Positions 1-6,398 of a stretch of 18,070 bases of DNA are shown in pieces. The notes beneath the pieces were generated by a model, which saw only the letters and a list, made by a program, of their open reading frames with translations, had not been told where the DNA came from and did not search any database. Each line of letters opens with the position of its first letter. Positions within the stretch are counted from its first letter, which is position 1. A program made the translations under genes and the position numbers. This DNA comes from an uncultured Oscillospiraceae bacterium (lineage in GTDB: Bacteria; Bacillota; Clostridia; Oscillospirales; Oscillospiraceae): assembly GCA_948616425.1 (NCBI GenBank), contig CAPGBJ010000068.1:1-18070 (forward strand), in the 5' to 3' direction.

Positions 1-197
1 AAACATGGTAACATGCCCAAACGCCGGCTCTTTTTCCGCCATGCTTTGCCAATTTTCCTTGAAATACATCCAGTATTCCTGCGTCAAATTGGCTTCGTCT
101 GGCGAAAAAATTTCTCGCCGTTGGGCATAGTTCCATTTTTCTAACAGCGCCTAGGATAACTGCAACATTATTATCTTTCAAGTGAGGAGGATACCTT
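1..197. other. Left-edge region, possible leftward gene fragment
   Basis: No gene can be called with confidence here. On the minus strand one frame is open from just after a TAG at about 153-151 to the window edge. It reads as plausible protein (for example LTQEYWMYFKENW and AEKEPAFGHVTMF), but it has no conventional start codon near its beginning. A second minus frame with an ATG at 136-134 and one plus frame are also open, so the frame is not decided. The stretch also holds the leader of the DUF1445 gene, with its ribosome binding site GAGGAGG at 184-190. I found no convincing -35/-10 pair or sigma-54 site in it. Confidence 0.25.
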
Positions 198-1031
198 ATG
201 ACCTTCGGTATCACACCATATGTTCATATGCGGCCTGTTCAAGTGCGTCAACTGATTCGGGAAGAGGCGATTACCTTTCCTACAGCCGGCATATGTCAAG
301 GTTATGCCCAGGCAAATCTGGTCATTCTGCCCCCGGAGTATGCCGACGATTTCGAGATGTATACCCAAAAAAATCCTTTCCCCTGCCCCGTCTTAGAGGT
401 TGTCAAAGGGACCCCTCAAACCCACGTCATGGGGGAAGGCGGGGATATTTGTACAGACATCCCCAAATACCGCATCTATCGAGAGGGGGTATTTACCGAG
501 GAGCTGTCCAATGTTTCCCCATACTGGAAGGAGGGATATGTGGGGTTTTTGATTGGCTGTTCCTTTTCTTTCGAAGAGGCATTGATGGCTGCCGGTATTC
601 CCGTGCGGCACATCGAGCAGGGCTGCAATGTGCCTATGTATAAAACCAATATTCAAACAATAAAAGCCGGCCCCTTTCAAGGCCCTATGGTGTGCTCCAT
701 GCGCCCCATGACGCCATGTCAAGCTGAAGCAGCCCATCAGATCACAGCCAAGATGCCCAATGTCCACGGCGCTCCGGTTCAAATCGGAGATCCCGAAAAA
801 ATAGGAATTTATAATTTAATGAAGCCGGACTATGGGGACCCTGTCGAAATCCGACCGGATGAAATTCCCGTGTTTTGGCCCTGCGGCGTCACGCCCCAAG
901 CGGCAATTGAACAGGCAAAACTTCCAATTGTGATTACCCATGCCCCGGGACACATGTTCATCACAGATATTCTCAACAGTGAATTGAATGAATTTTTAGA
1001 ATCCAGAAAAAGAAATCCTGCATCTATTTGA
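198..1031 (+). CDS. DUF1445 / YcsI-type putative hydro-lyase (D-glutamate cyclase-like family)
   Basis: The 277-residue protein has the blocks I associate with the DUF1445 (YcsI, UPF0317) family. These are GFLIGCSFSFEEAL (116-129), RHIEQGCNVPMYKTN (137-151), a G-x-P-x-x-IGDP block followed by PDYGDPV (191-216), FWPCGVTPQ (226-234) and HAPGHMFITD (248-257). Length is normal for the family, and it has no signal peptide or membrane segment. The family is named putative hydro-lyase, and a mammalian relative is a D-glutamate cyclase; the substrate here is not known. The ATG at 198 is preceded by GAGGAGG with 7 bases between. A strong terminator follows within 60 bases, so the gene is probably a separate transcription unit from the sigma-54 operon. 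A role in processing an acid related to that pathway is only suggested by proximity. Confidence 0.88.
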   Translation: MTFGITPYVHMRPVQVRQLIREEAITFPTAGICQGYAQANLVILPPEYADDFEMYTQKNPFPCPVLEVVKGTPQTHVMGEGGDICTDIPKYRIYREGVFTEELSNVSPYWKEGYVGFLIGCSFSFEEALMAAGIPVRHIEQGCNVPMYKTNIQTIKAGPFQGPMVCSMRPMTPCQAEAAHQITAKMPNVHGAPVQIGDPEKIGIYNLMKPDYGDPVEIRPDEIPVFWPCGVTPQAAIEQAKLPIVITHAPGHMFITDILNSELNEFLESRKRNPASI

Positions 1032-1082
1032 CTGCAGTCAAACTTGCTGACAGTCTATGCGATTGCGGCCTCTGAACAGTTC

Positions 1083-1120
1083 ATAAAAACCAGGCGGGAG
1101 TGCTCCCGCCTGGTTTTTAT
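1083..1120. terminator. Bidirectional intrinsic terminator
   Basis: This is a perfect 18-base inverted repeat. The left arm is 1083-1100 (ATAAAAACCAGGCGGGAG), the centre is TG, and the right arm is 1103-1120. The GC-rich core is flanked by an A tract on the left and a T tract on the right, so it can terminate transcription in both directions. It lies about 50 bases after the stop of the DUF1445 gene and isolates it from the downstream operon. Confidence 0.93.
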
Positions 1121-1423
1121 CTGTCAATCGGTCTTGACAAACTCGTCAAGTTGTCAGACTCACACTGTAAGTTTTTGAACTCGTTTGTCCCGCTGCCTGC
1201 CCGCGCAGAGTACAGGATTGGATAATTTTTATCCCATTCCCAACAAGGGGTCACATCGCCTCCTGCTTTTTCTGGAAAAACAGATGATGTTTTCCCAGTA
1301 AGTTTCAAAAAGAAACCCTCATTATGAAACATTTTCGAAACATTCAGGCCATTTTACCCCGCCCATAGAGGTCTGATTGAGAAAAGGGCCTGGAATTCGC
1401 CTGTACTCTTCCACCATTAAAAG
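1121..1423. other. Non-coding stretch with nested inverted repeats upstream of the sigma-54 promoter
   Basis: No convincing gene is present. A 71-codon leftward frame (1332-1117) is open and ends at the terminator, but it has no recognisable product. At 1122-1150 there are nested half-sites: TGTCAA (1122-1127), TTGACA (1134-1139) and GTCAAG (1145-1150). These form two overlapping inverted repeats, each with 6-base spacers. Sigma-54 activators bind upstream of their promoter, so this stretch may hold the enhancer for the operon. The repeats lie roughly 270-300 bases from the -24 element, which is far but possible. Confidence 0.35.
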
Positions 1424-1440
1424 TTGGCACGCAGCTTGCT
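1424..1440 (+). promoter_or_regulatory. Sigma-54 (RpoN) -24/-12 promoter
   Basis: The sequence TTGGCACGCAGCTTGCT matches the sigma-54 consensus TGGCAC-N5-TTGC. The invariant GG is at 1426-1427 and the invariant GC at 1438-1439, with exactly ten bases between. A start near 1451 would give a leader of about 45 bases before the PIG-L gene. A sigma-54-dependent activator is encoded at the far end of the operon, which supports the call. I found no equally good site upstream of the other genes in the window. Confidence 0.92.
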
Positions 1441-1496
1441 CATTATGACAGACAGAACCCGACACGAAAAGCAGCTACATACAGGAGGTAATATGT

Positions 1497-2237
1497 ATGG
1501 CAAATTTCGAAACCCCGAAAATACTCGTTGTGGCCGGACATATCGGCGATTTTGTCTGGCGCAGCGGCGGCTCCATCGCAAAGTATGCCAAGGCGGGCAG
1601 TTCAATCAAACTGGTCATTATTTCAGACGGCCTGCGCGGCGAGGCAAACGACTACTGGAAAACTGAAGGCGCCAACGAGGCGGAGGGCCACATTCGCCGG
1701 AAGGCAGAGGGTTCTCAGGCGGCCCAGACGTTGGGGGTGGAGACGGTAGACTTCTGGGAACTGAGGGACTACCCCATGGAGATCACCGCCGCTCACGTAG
1801 AAAAACTGGCCCACATCATTCGGGAGTTCCGGCCAGACCTCATTTTGACCCATTCCGCATACGACGCCTTTAATCCCGATCACAACATGGTGCATCAACT
1901 GGTGGCAAAAGCATATGCCTGCGCCTCAGGCGCTGGATTTCAGGATGGCTTCCCTGTATCTCCGCGGCAGACCCCCATCTTTGGCTTTGAGCCCCACTGC
2001 ACTGAGATCAGCAGCTTCACCCCCACTGTATATGTGGATATCACAGACGTGATTGATATCAAGCAGGAAGCGATGCGGATTTTCTCCACCCAGCCTGGGA
2101 TGTACGCCAGCTACATGCGGAAGGCGGAGGTCAGAGGGGGAGAGGCCGCGGGACGGGGCAGCCGGCCCGGCTGCAAATATGCGGAGGCCTTTTCCATTTA
2201 TCAACCAATTGCCGCTTCCGGCGGCTTCGTCTGGTGA
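1497..2237 (+). CDS. PIG-L family protein, GalB-like (candidate 4-oxalomesaconate hydratase)
   Basis: This is a 246-residue member of the PIG-L/LmbE metal-dependent fold. The metal site motif AHPDD is replaced by GHIGDFVWRSGG, keeping His15 and Asp18, and the second metal region is NPDHNMVH (126-133). The DFVWRxGG motif, DYPM (91-94), HSAYDAFNPDH (119-129), GFEPH (163-167), the VDIT segment (180-183) and KYAEAF near the C-terminus agree with my memory of Pseudomonas GalB. GalB hydrates 4-oxalomesaconate to 4-carboxy-4-hydroxy-2-oxoadipate in gallate catabolism. A true N-deacetylase is the alternative. The RraA-type aldolase two genes downstream is the enzyme that would act next, which favours the hydratase reading. 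The start at 1497 has AGGAGG at 1483-1488. First gene of the sigma-54 operon; its stop overlaps the ribosome binding site of the next gene. Confidence 0.85.
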   Translation: MANFETPKILVVAGHIGDFVWRSGGSIAKYAKAGSSIKLVIISDGLRGEANDYWKTEGANEAEGHIRRKAEGSQAAQTLGVETVDFWELRDYPMEITAAHVEKLAHIIREFRPDLILTHSAYDAFNPDHNMVHQLVAKAYACASGAGFQDGFPVSPRQTPIFGFEPHCTEISSFTPTVYVDITDVIDIKQEAMRIFSTQPGMYASYMRKAEVRGGEAAGRGSRPGCKYAEAFSIYQPIAASGGFVW

Positions 2238-2245
2238 GGTGTGCC

Positions 2246-2599
2246 ATGATAACTTATGTGGATCACATTGATTTAAAAGTCTCCGATTTTGCCGGAACAG
2301 TCCGCCTCTTCCAGACATTGGGGATGCGTGTGCTGCGGGAAATGCCGGAGCGCGGGTCTGTAGAGATGGCGCTGCCTGGGGAGCATCAGGTCACCTTTGA
2401 AATTCACTCGTCCGCCCCTGGCGGTTTTGAAGGAATCCACCATATTGCGTTTAAGAGTGTGGGGACGGACGACATTTCCGCCATCAAAGAGCATTGCCAG
2501 GTAGAATTTTTAACGGAGGGTGCGCTCATTCAGCATACCGGCCGGACGGTGAGCACATTTAGAGACCGGAACGGCCTGAATTGGCAGCTGACAGATTAA
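2246..2599 (+). CDS. VOC (glyoxalase/bleomycin-resistance) superfamily protein
   Basis: The protein is a 117-residue VOC domain: VDHIDLKVSDF at the N-terminus, GIHHIAFK (63-70) in the second half-domain, and a final FRDRNGLNWQL strand as in many VOC enzymes. Probable metal ligands are His7, Glu52 and His66. The fourth position, usually Glu, appears to be Gln114. I chose the ATG at 2246 because GAGGTG (2236-2241) precedes it; a GTG at 2234, overlapping the previous stop, is possible but has no better site. VOC enzymes include epimerases, lyases and dioxygenases. The small single-domain form resembles epimerase or lyase members more than ring-cleaving dioxygenases. It sits between the hydratase-like and aldolase-like genes, so it may isomerise an intermediate of the same pathway. 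Substrate unknown. Confidence 0.85.
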   Translation: MITYVDHIDLKVSDFAGTVRLFQTLGMRVLREMPERGSVEMALPGEHQVTFEIHSSAPGGFEGIHHIAFKSVGTDDISAIKEHCQVEFLTEGALIQHTGRTVSTFRDRNGLNWQLTD

Positions 2600-2611
2600 G
2601 GAGGGGTTAGT

Positions 2612-3319
2612 TTGAAACGGAATGTGGGCCGCAGAGTATTTCTCGGGATCGATCGTCCAGATCCGGCGTTGGTAGAGAAGTTCAGGGGGATTCCTTCCAG
2701 CAACCTCGGAGATATGATGCAGCGGCTGTATTGTACCAACGGAAGCATAAGGCCCCTGAACAACGTCCCTCTGCTGGGCGTTGCGTTTACCGTGAAGTGT
2801 CCGGCGGGGGACAACATGATGTTCCACCGCGCCATGGATCTGGCGCAGCCAGGCGATGTGATTGTGGTGGACGGCCAGGGCAGCGTGGAGCGTTCCCTAG
2901 CGGGTGAAATTATGATGCTCTATTGCAAATCGCGAAAAATTGCCGGCGTAGTTGTGGAGGGCTGTATGCGGGACAGCGATTCCATCGCAAAGATGGATTT
3001 TCCCGTTTATTGCAAAGGAATCACGCCCCAGGGCCCCTACAAATTTGGTCCGGGAGAAATCAATGTCCCTGTTTGCGTGGGCGGACAGGTCATCAATCCC
3101 GGTGATATTTTGGTTGGCGATGGGGACGGCATCGCGGTCATTCGCCCCGAAGATGCCGAAGATGTGCTCCAAGCTGTGCTGGATAAGGTGTCTCTTGAGG
3201 AAACTACCATCAGAAACTACTCGTCAGGCAACGTAAACTATGAAAAGCACCAAAAGCTCTACGGCGGACAGATGGAAAACGAAGGTTATAGTTATTTTGA
3301 AAAAGGAGCACAAGATTAG
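2612..3319 (+). CDS. RraA-family aldolase, candidate 4-carboxy-4-hydroxy-2-oxoadipate aldolase / oxaloacetate decarboxylase
   Basis: This 235-residue protein has the RraA/HMG-CHA aldolase fold signatures: SSNLGDMM (29-36), GVAFTVKCPAGDN (56-68), PGDVIVVDGQG (80-90), AGEIMM (97-102), GVVVEGCMRDSDSI (112-125) and the C-terminal PGDILVGDGDGIAVI (163-177). Arg120-Asp121 lie 20 residues after Glu99, matching the x20-R-D metal and substrate motif of the catalytic members; this separates it from the RNase E inhibitor RraA. Class II pyruvate aldolases of this group split 4-carboxy-4-hydroxy-2-oxoadipate into pyruvate and oxaloacetate. The start is TTG at 2612, strongly supported by AAGGAGGGG ending about 6 bases before it; no better in-frame codon is near. 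The gene abuts the dehydrogenase with no gap, so the two are probably translationally coupled. Confidence 0.87.
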   Translation: MKRNVGRRVFLGIDRPDPALVEKFRGIPSSNLGDMMQRLYCTNGSIRPLNNVPLLGVAFTVKCPAGDNMMFHRAMDLAQPGDVIVVDGQGSVERSLAGEIMMLYCKSRKIAGVVVEGCMRDSDSIAKMDFPVYCKGITPQGPYKFGPGEINVPVCVGGQVINPGDILVGDGDGIAVIRPEDAEDVLQAVLDKVSLEETTIRNYSSGNVNYEKHQKLYGGQMENEGYSYFEKGAQD

Positions 3320-4312
3320 ATGAAAACGATTGTTATTGCGGGAAACTATAACGAAAAAGCGATCCAAATGTTTCAGCAGCTGTGTCCTGCCGGCTTTCGG
3401 TGTGAAATTGTAGGGGTACCCGGGGACGACGAACTGATTTCCATAACGGAAAACGCGGATTATCTGTTTCTTCGGGGGCGGGTCAATATCCCGGATCGGC
3501 TGCTGGAAAACGCCAAAAAGCTGCGCCTGATGCAAAAGTGGGGCGCCGGCTTTGATCAGTACAACATGGAGCAAATTGGCCGCTATAACATTCCCTTTAT
3601 GAATTGCGCCGGCGTGAACTCCATCCAGGTCTCGGAAATGACAGTGGCCTTGATTCTCGCGCTGTACCGGCGCATCCTTCCGGTGTCCCAAGATATGAAA
3701 CAGGGGATCTGGTCAAAAGAGCGGTATCTCCCGGACTGCCGTACCATCCACGGAAAGCTGGTGGGCATTGTGGGGATCGGTAATATCGGCCGACGGGTAG
3801 CCAAACTGGTGCAGGCCTTTGGCGCCAGGGTCCAGTACCACGACGCCTTCCGCCTCAGCCCGGAACAGGAACAGGATCTCGGCGTCACCTATATCGACTT
3901 TGATACTTTGATGCAGACTTCTGATATTGTAACCCTCCACGTCCCCCTTCTGCCCTCCACAGAGCATTTGATCAACCGAGCAACTCTAGCCGCCATGAAG
4001 CCTTCCGCCGTCCTGATCAATGCGGCCCGGGGCGAGATTGTCAGCGAAACGGACCTGTACGAGGCGCTGGTGAATCAAACCATCGCGGGCGCGGCGCTGG
4101 ACGTGCTAGAGGACGAGGAGCACCAGTCCCAGGCTACCAATCCCCTGTTCACGCTGTCCAATGTGGTGATTACCCCCCATATGGGGGCAAGCACAGACGA
4201 GGTGCTTCAGGCCATGGTGGAGCGGTGCTACGAAAATATGCTTGGGGTGGAACACGGAACCATCAAGCCGGAGCTGTATCAAAATTACCGCTTCTTTACC
4301 CAGGTGAGCTGA
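3320..4312 (+). CDS. D-isomer-specific 2-hydroxyacid dehydrogenase
   Basis: The 330-residue protein is full length for the family. It has the Rossmann motif VGIGNIGRRVA (151-161; G152, G154, G157), and Asp175 at the end of the next strand suggests NAD preference. The catalytic triad is Arg238 in NAARGEIV, Glu266 in the DVLEDEE segment and His287 in TPHMGAST. The enzyme interconverts a 2-oxoacid and its D-2-hydroxyacid in the cytoplasm. The ATG at 3320 directly follows the aldolase stop, with AAAAGGAG just upstream inside that gene. As last gene of the operon it could reduce a pyruvate, oxaloacetate or hydroxypyruvate-like product and regenerate NAD in a fermenting cell; this is inference. Its last 17 bases overlap the end of the convergent regulator gene. 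Confidence 0.92.
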   Translation: MKTIVIAGNYNEKAIQMFQQLCPAGFRCEIVGVPGDDELISITENADYLFLRGRVNIPDRLLENAKKLRLMQKWGAGFDQYNMEQIGRYNIPFMNCAGVNSIQVSEMTVALILALYRRILPVSQDMKQGIWSKERYLPDCRTIHGKLVGIVGIGNIGRRVAKLVQAFGARVQYHDAFRLSPEQEQDLGVTYIDFDTLMQTSDIVTLHVPLLPSTEHLINRATLAAMKPSAVLINAARGEIVSETDLYEALVNQTIAGAALDVLEDEEHQSQATNPLFTLSNVVITPHMGASTDEVLQAMVERCYENMLGVEHGTIKPELYQNYRFFTQVS

Positions 4313-6221
4313 GATTGTATTTCTTCATTTTGCGCCACAGGGTCGTTCTGCTCATCCCCAGCAGCTCAGCGGCCTTGGCCTGGCAGTGACCGCTGTATTC
4401 CAGCGCCTGAACAATGCGGTCTCGCTCAGCAAAGGAGGGCCTCAGCTCCACGGCTGGCGGGGTGCGCGCCTCCGGCTGTTCTGACAGCGCGCTCTGGATG
4501 TCGGCATCAGAGAGTTCGGAATTTTGGCTCAGAATCACCAGCCGTTCCATGATATTCGACAGCTCGCGGATGTTTCCATAATACTGATGGGCAGTCAGCA
4601 TATCGGCTGCGGCAGGGGAAAGCCCGGTTATACTGCGCCCATACTTGTCGTTATACTCCTTAATAAAGTGATTAGCCAACAGAATAATATCCTCTTTGCG
4701 CTCCTGGAGCGAGGGCAGCTTTAAGGTTAAAACATTTAGCCGGTAATAGAGGTCCTTCCGAAAGTTTCCCGCCTTTACCTCGGCAAAAAGGTCCCGGTTG
4801 GTCGCAGTAATAATTCGGATGTCCACAGGGATGACGGACTGACTGCCTATGCGGGTCACCTCCCGCTCTTGAATCACACGCAGCAGCCGGGACTGAAGGG
4901 ACAGCGGCATCTCGCCAATTTCGTCAAGAAAAATGGTGCCCTTGTGGGCCTGCTCAAAAATTCCCGCCTTACCCTCTGGATTCGCGCCGGTAAAGGACCC
5001 CTTTACATACCCGAACAATTCACTCTCCAACAGGCTCTCCGGAAAGGCGGCGCAGTTGACCGCCACAAAGGGGGCGCGCCTTCTGGGGCTGGAGTTGTGA
5101 ATGCTTTGGGCAAACAGCTCCTTTCCGGTACCTGAGTCGCCGCAGATCAACACGGTGCTGTCCACTCCGGCATAGGTCATAGCCCAACGTTTGGCTTGGT
5201 TCATCCGTTCGCTGGTGCCAATAATATCTTGAAACCCATATTTGGCTACCCGGCCGGTCCCAGAGGCCCGCTTGCGCAGCTTATTTTCCAACGTCTGCAC
5301 ATCCTCGCCGCCCTGGATATTCATAACGATGCCCTGAGGTTTTCCCTCCAACAGGATGGGAAGGCTGTTGAGTACGAGATAAGAATCGCGATATTCAAAC
5401 AGGTAGTTGTTATAACGTGAGCCGGCAAGCGTTTTTACTACGATCTCAGGAAAGGGAACACAGTTCTGATAGGACTGCCCAACCGCCTCCTTGGGAAGGC
5501 CCAGCAGCTTGCGGGCGGCGTAGTTGATATTGGATATGATCCCATTGCGGTCTATCGTCATCATCCCGTGGGAGGCGCTCTCCACAACACGCAGGATGGT
5601 TTGATACTGAAGTTCCTGCTCCTCCAGTACCTGAAGAGACTGAAGCGCCTCCTCAATCGCATCAAAAATCGTGTATTCGTTGGCCCCAATCAAAACCACT
5701 GGGATGTCAAATTCCTTCGCCACCTCTTGGGTGCTCCCACCGCCGATAATCACGTCAATGCCTTCCTGAATCAGTTTTTTGATTTCCACCCGGGCGGCAT
5801 CCATATCTCGGACGTGGACCAGTGTCGTCTGCATATGCCAGAAATAATTTTCCCGCTTGACTACCTCAAACAGGTCTTGGGTAAACACAACCATGGCGAT
5901 TCGCTCACCGTACTGCCGGGCGGCATCAATTGCGGTGGCAAAATCGGAGAAGCTGTACCGTACCGATACCACCGGGATAGATACCTTTTCCCGGATCTTT
6001 CGTCTGGCGCCCTCGCCCCGGGACACAATAATCTTTGCACCGTTTGCCGCGCGAATGGCCGCCGCCTCGCCGATATTTTGCAGCGTGGTCAGTTCGCAGT
6101 GGCAGTGGAGGTGGTGCCGCTTAATCAACATATTCGCGATTTCATATGCGTAGAGGTTGCTCCACAGAAGAGATATTTTTGCACTCTCCGCCTGAAGCGT
6201 CCGTCTCTCTTGTAAATTCAT
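4296..6221 (-). CDS. Sigma-54-dependent transcriptional activator with PrpR-type sensor and PAS domain
   Basis: The protein has 641 residues from the ATG at 6221, which has GAGGGAG about 8 bases upstream; an upstream in-frame start at 6287 has no such support. Domains in order: PrpR_N-type ligand-binding region (about 15-195), PAS (about 205-305), AAA+ sigma-54 interaction domain (about 330-560) and a Fis-type helix-turn-helix (about 600-636). Walker A is GDSGTGKE (361-368), the sigma-54 contact loop is GSFTGA (408-413, usually GAFTGA), and Walker B is GTIFLDE (428-434). PrpR itself senses 2-methylcitrate, so the effector here may be another tricarboxylate. The gene is convergent with the sigma-54 operon and divergent from the tct genes, so both are likely targets. 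The conserved GDSGTGKE/GSFTGA pair indicates a functional activator. Confidence 0.95.
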   Translation of the reverse strand: MNLQERRTLQAESAKISLLWSNLYAYEIANMLIKRHHLHCHCELTTLQNIGEAAAIRAANGAKIIVSRGEGARRKIREKVSIPVVSVRYSFSDFATAIDAARQYGERIAMVVFTQDLFEVVKRENYFWHMQTTLVHVRDMDAARVEIKKLIQEGIDVIIGGGSTQEVAKEFDIPVVLIGANEYTIFDAIEEALQSLQVLEEQELQYQTILRVVESASHGMMTIDRNGIISNINYAARKLLGLPKEAVGQSYQNCVPFPEIVVKTLAGSRYNNYLFEYRDSYLVLNSLPILLEGKPQGIVMNIQGGEDVQTLENKLRKRASGTGRVAKYGFQDIIGTSERMNQAKRWAMTYAGVDSTVLICGDSGTGKELFAQSIHNSSPRRRAPFVAVNCAAFPESLLESELFGYVKGSFTGANPEGKAGIFEQAHKGTIFLDEIGEMPLSLQSRLLRVIQEREVTRIGSQSVIPVDIRIITATNRDLFAEVKAGNFRKDLYYRLNVLTLKLPSLQERKEDIILLANHFIKEYNDKYGRSITGLSPAAADMLTAHQYYGNIRELSNIMERLVILSQNSELSDADIQSALSEQPEARTPPAVELRPSFAERDRIVQALEYSGHCQAKAAELLGMSRTTLWRKMKKYNLSSPG

Positions 6222-6279
6222 CCTGCATACTCCCTCTCTGTTGGGTGGTATGGCCTGTATTGTAGCATATAAAATCGGC

Positions 6280-6307
6280 CGCTGCAATCTTTAACGAGAC
6301 GCTGCAA
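6280..6307. repeat. Direct repeat CGCTGCAA, 20-base period, candidate activator site
   Basis: Two identical 8-base copies of CGCTGCAA start at 6280 and 6300, exactly 20 bases (about two helix turns) apart. The flanks are also partly alike. They lie in the 177-base divergent region between the activator and tctC, where a regulator site is expected. Same-face spacing is typical of tandem dimer binding. Whether the Fis-type domain of the activator binds here is inference. Confidence 0.45.
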
Positions 6308-6398
6308 ATTTAAACAGATTTGAAACACACACTCCAGAGCGAGCCCCACTTCGTCATTTCTATTCTCAGCAAAATTATAAAAATTGGAGGAATATCGT

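Noticed and set aside
198..643. Overlapping plus and minus open frames within the DUF1445 gene
   Set aside because: Arg/Cys/Gly-rich shadow translations with no domain match; the family blocks are all in the 198-1031 frame.
5568..6215. 215-codon plus-strand frame opposite the activator gene
   Set aside because: It is antisense to a fully intact PrpR-type regulator, has no recognisable domain and no ribosome binding site.
6252..6266. Possible sigma-54 promoter TGGCCTGTATTGTAGC before tctC
   Set aside because: The GG and GC are 11 bases apart rather than 10, and the -12 element is poor.
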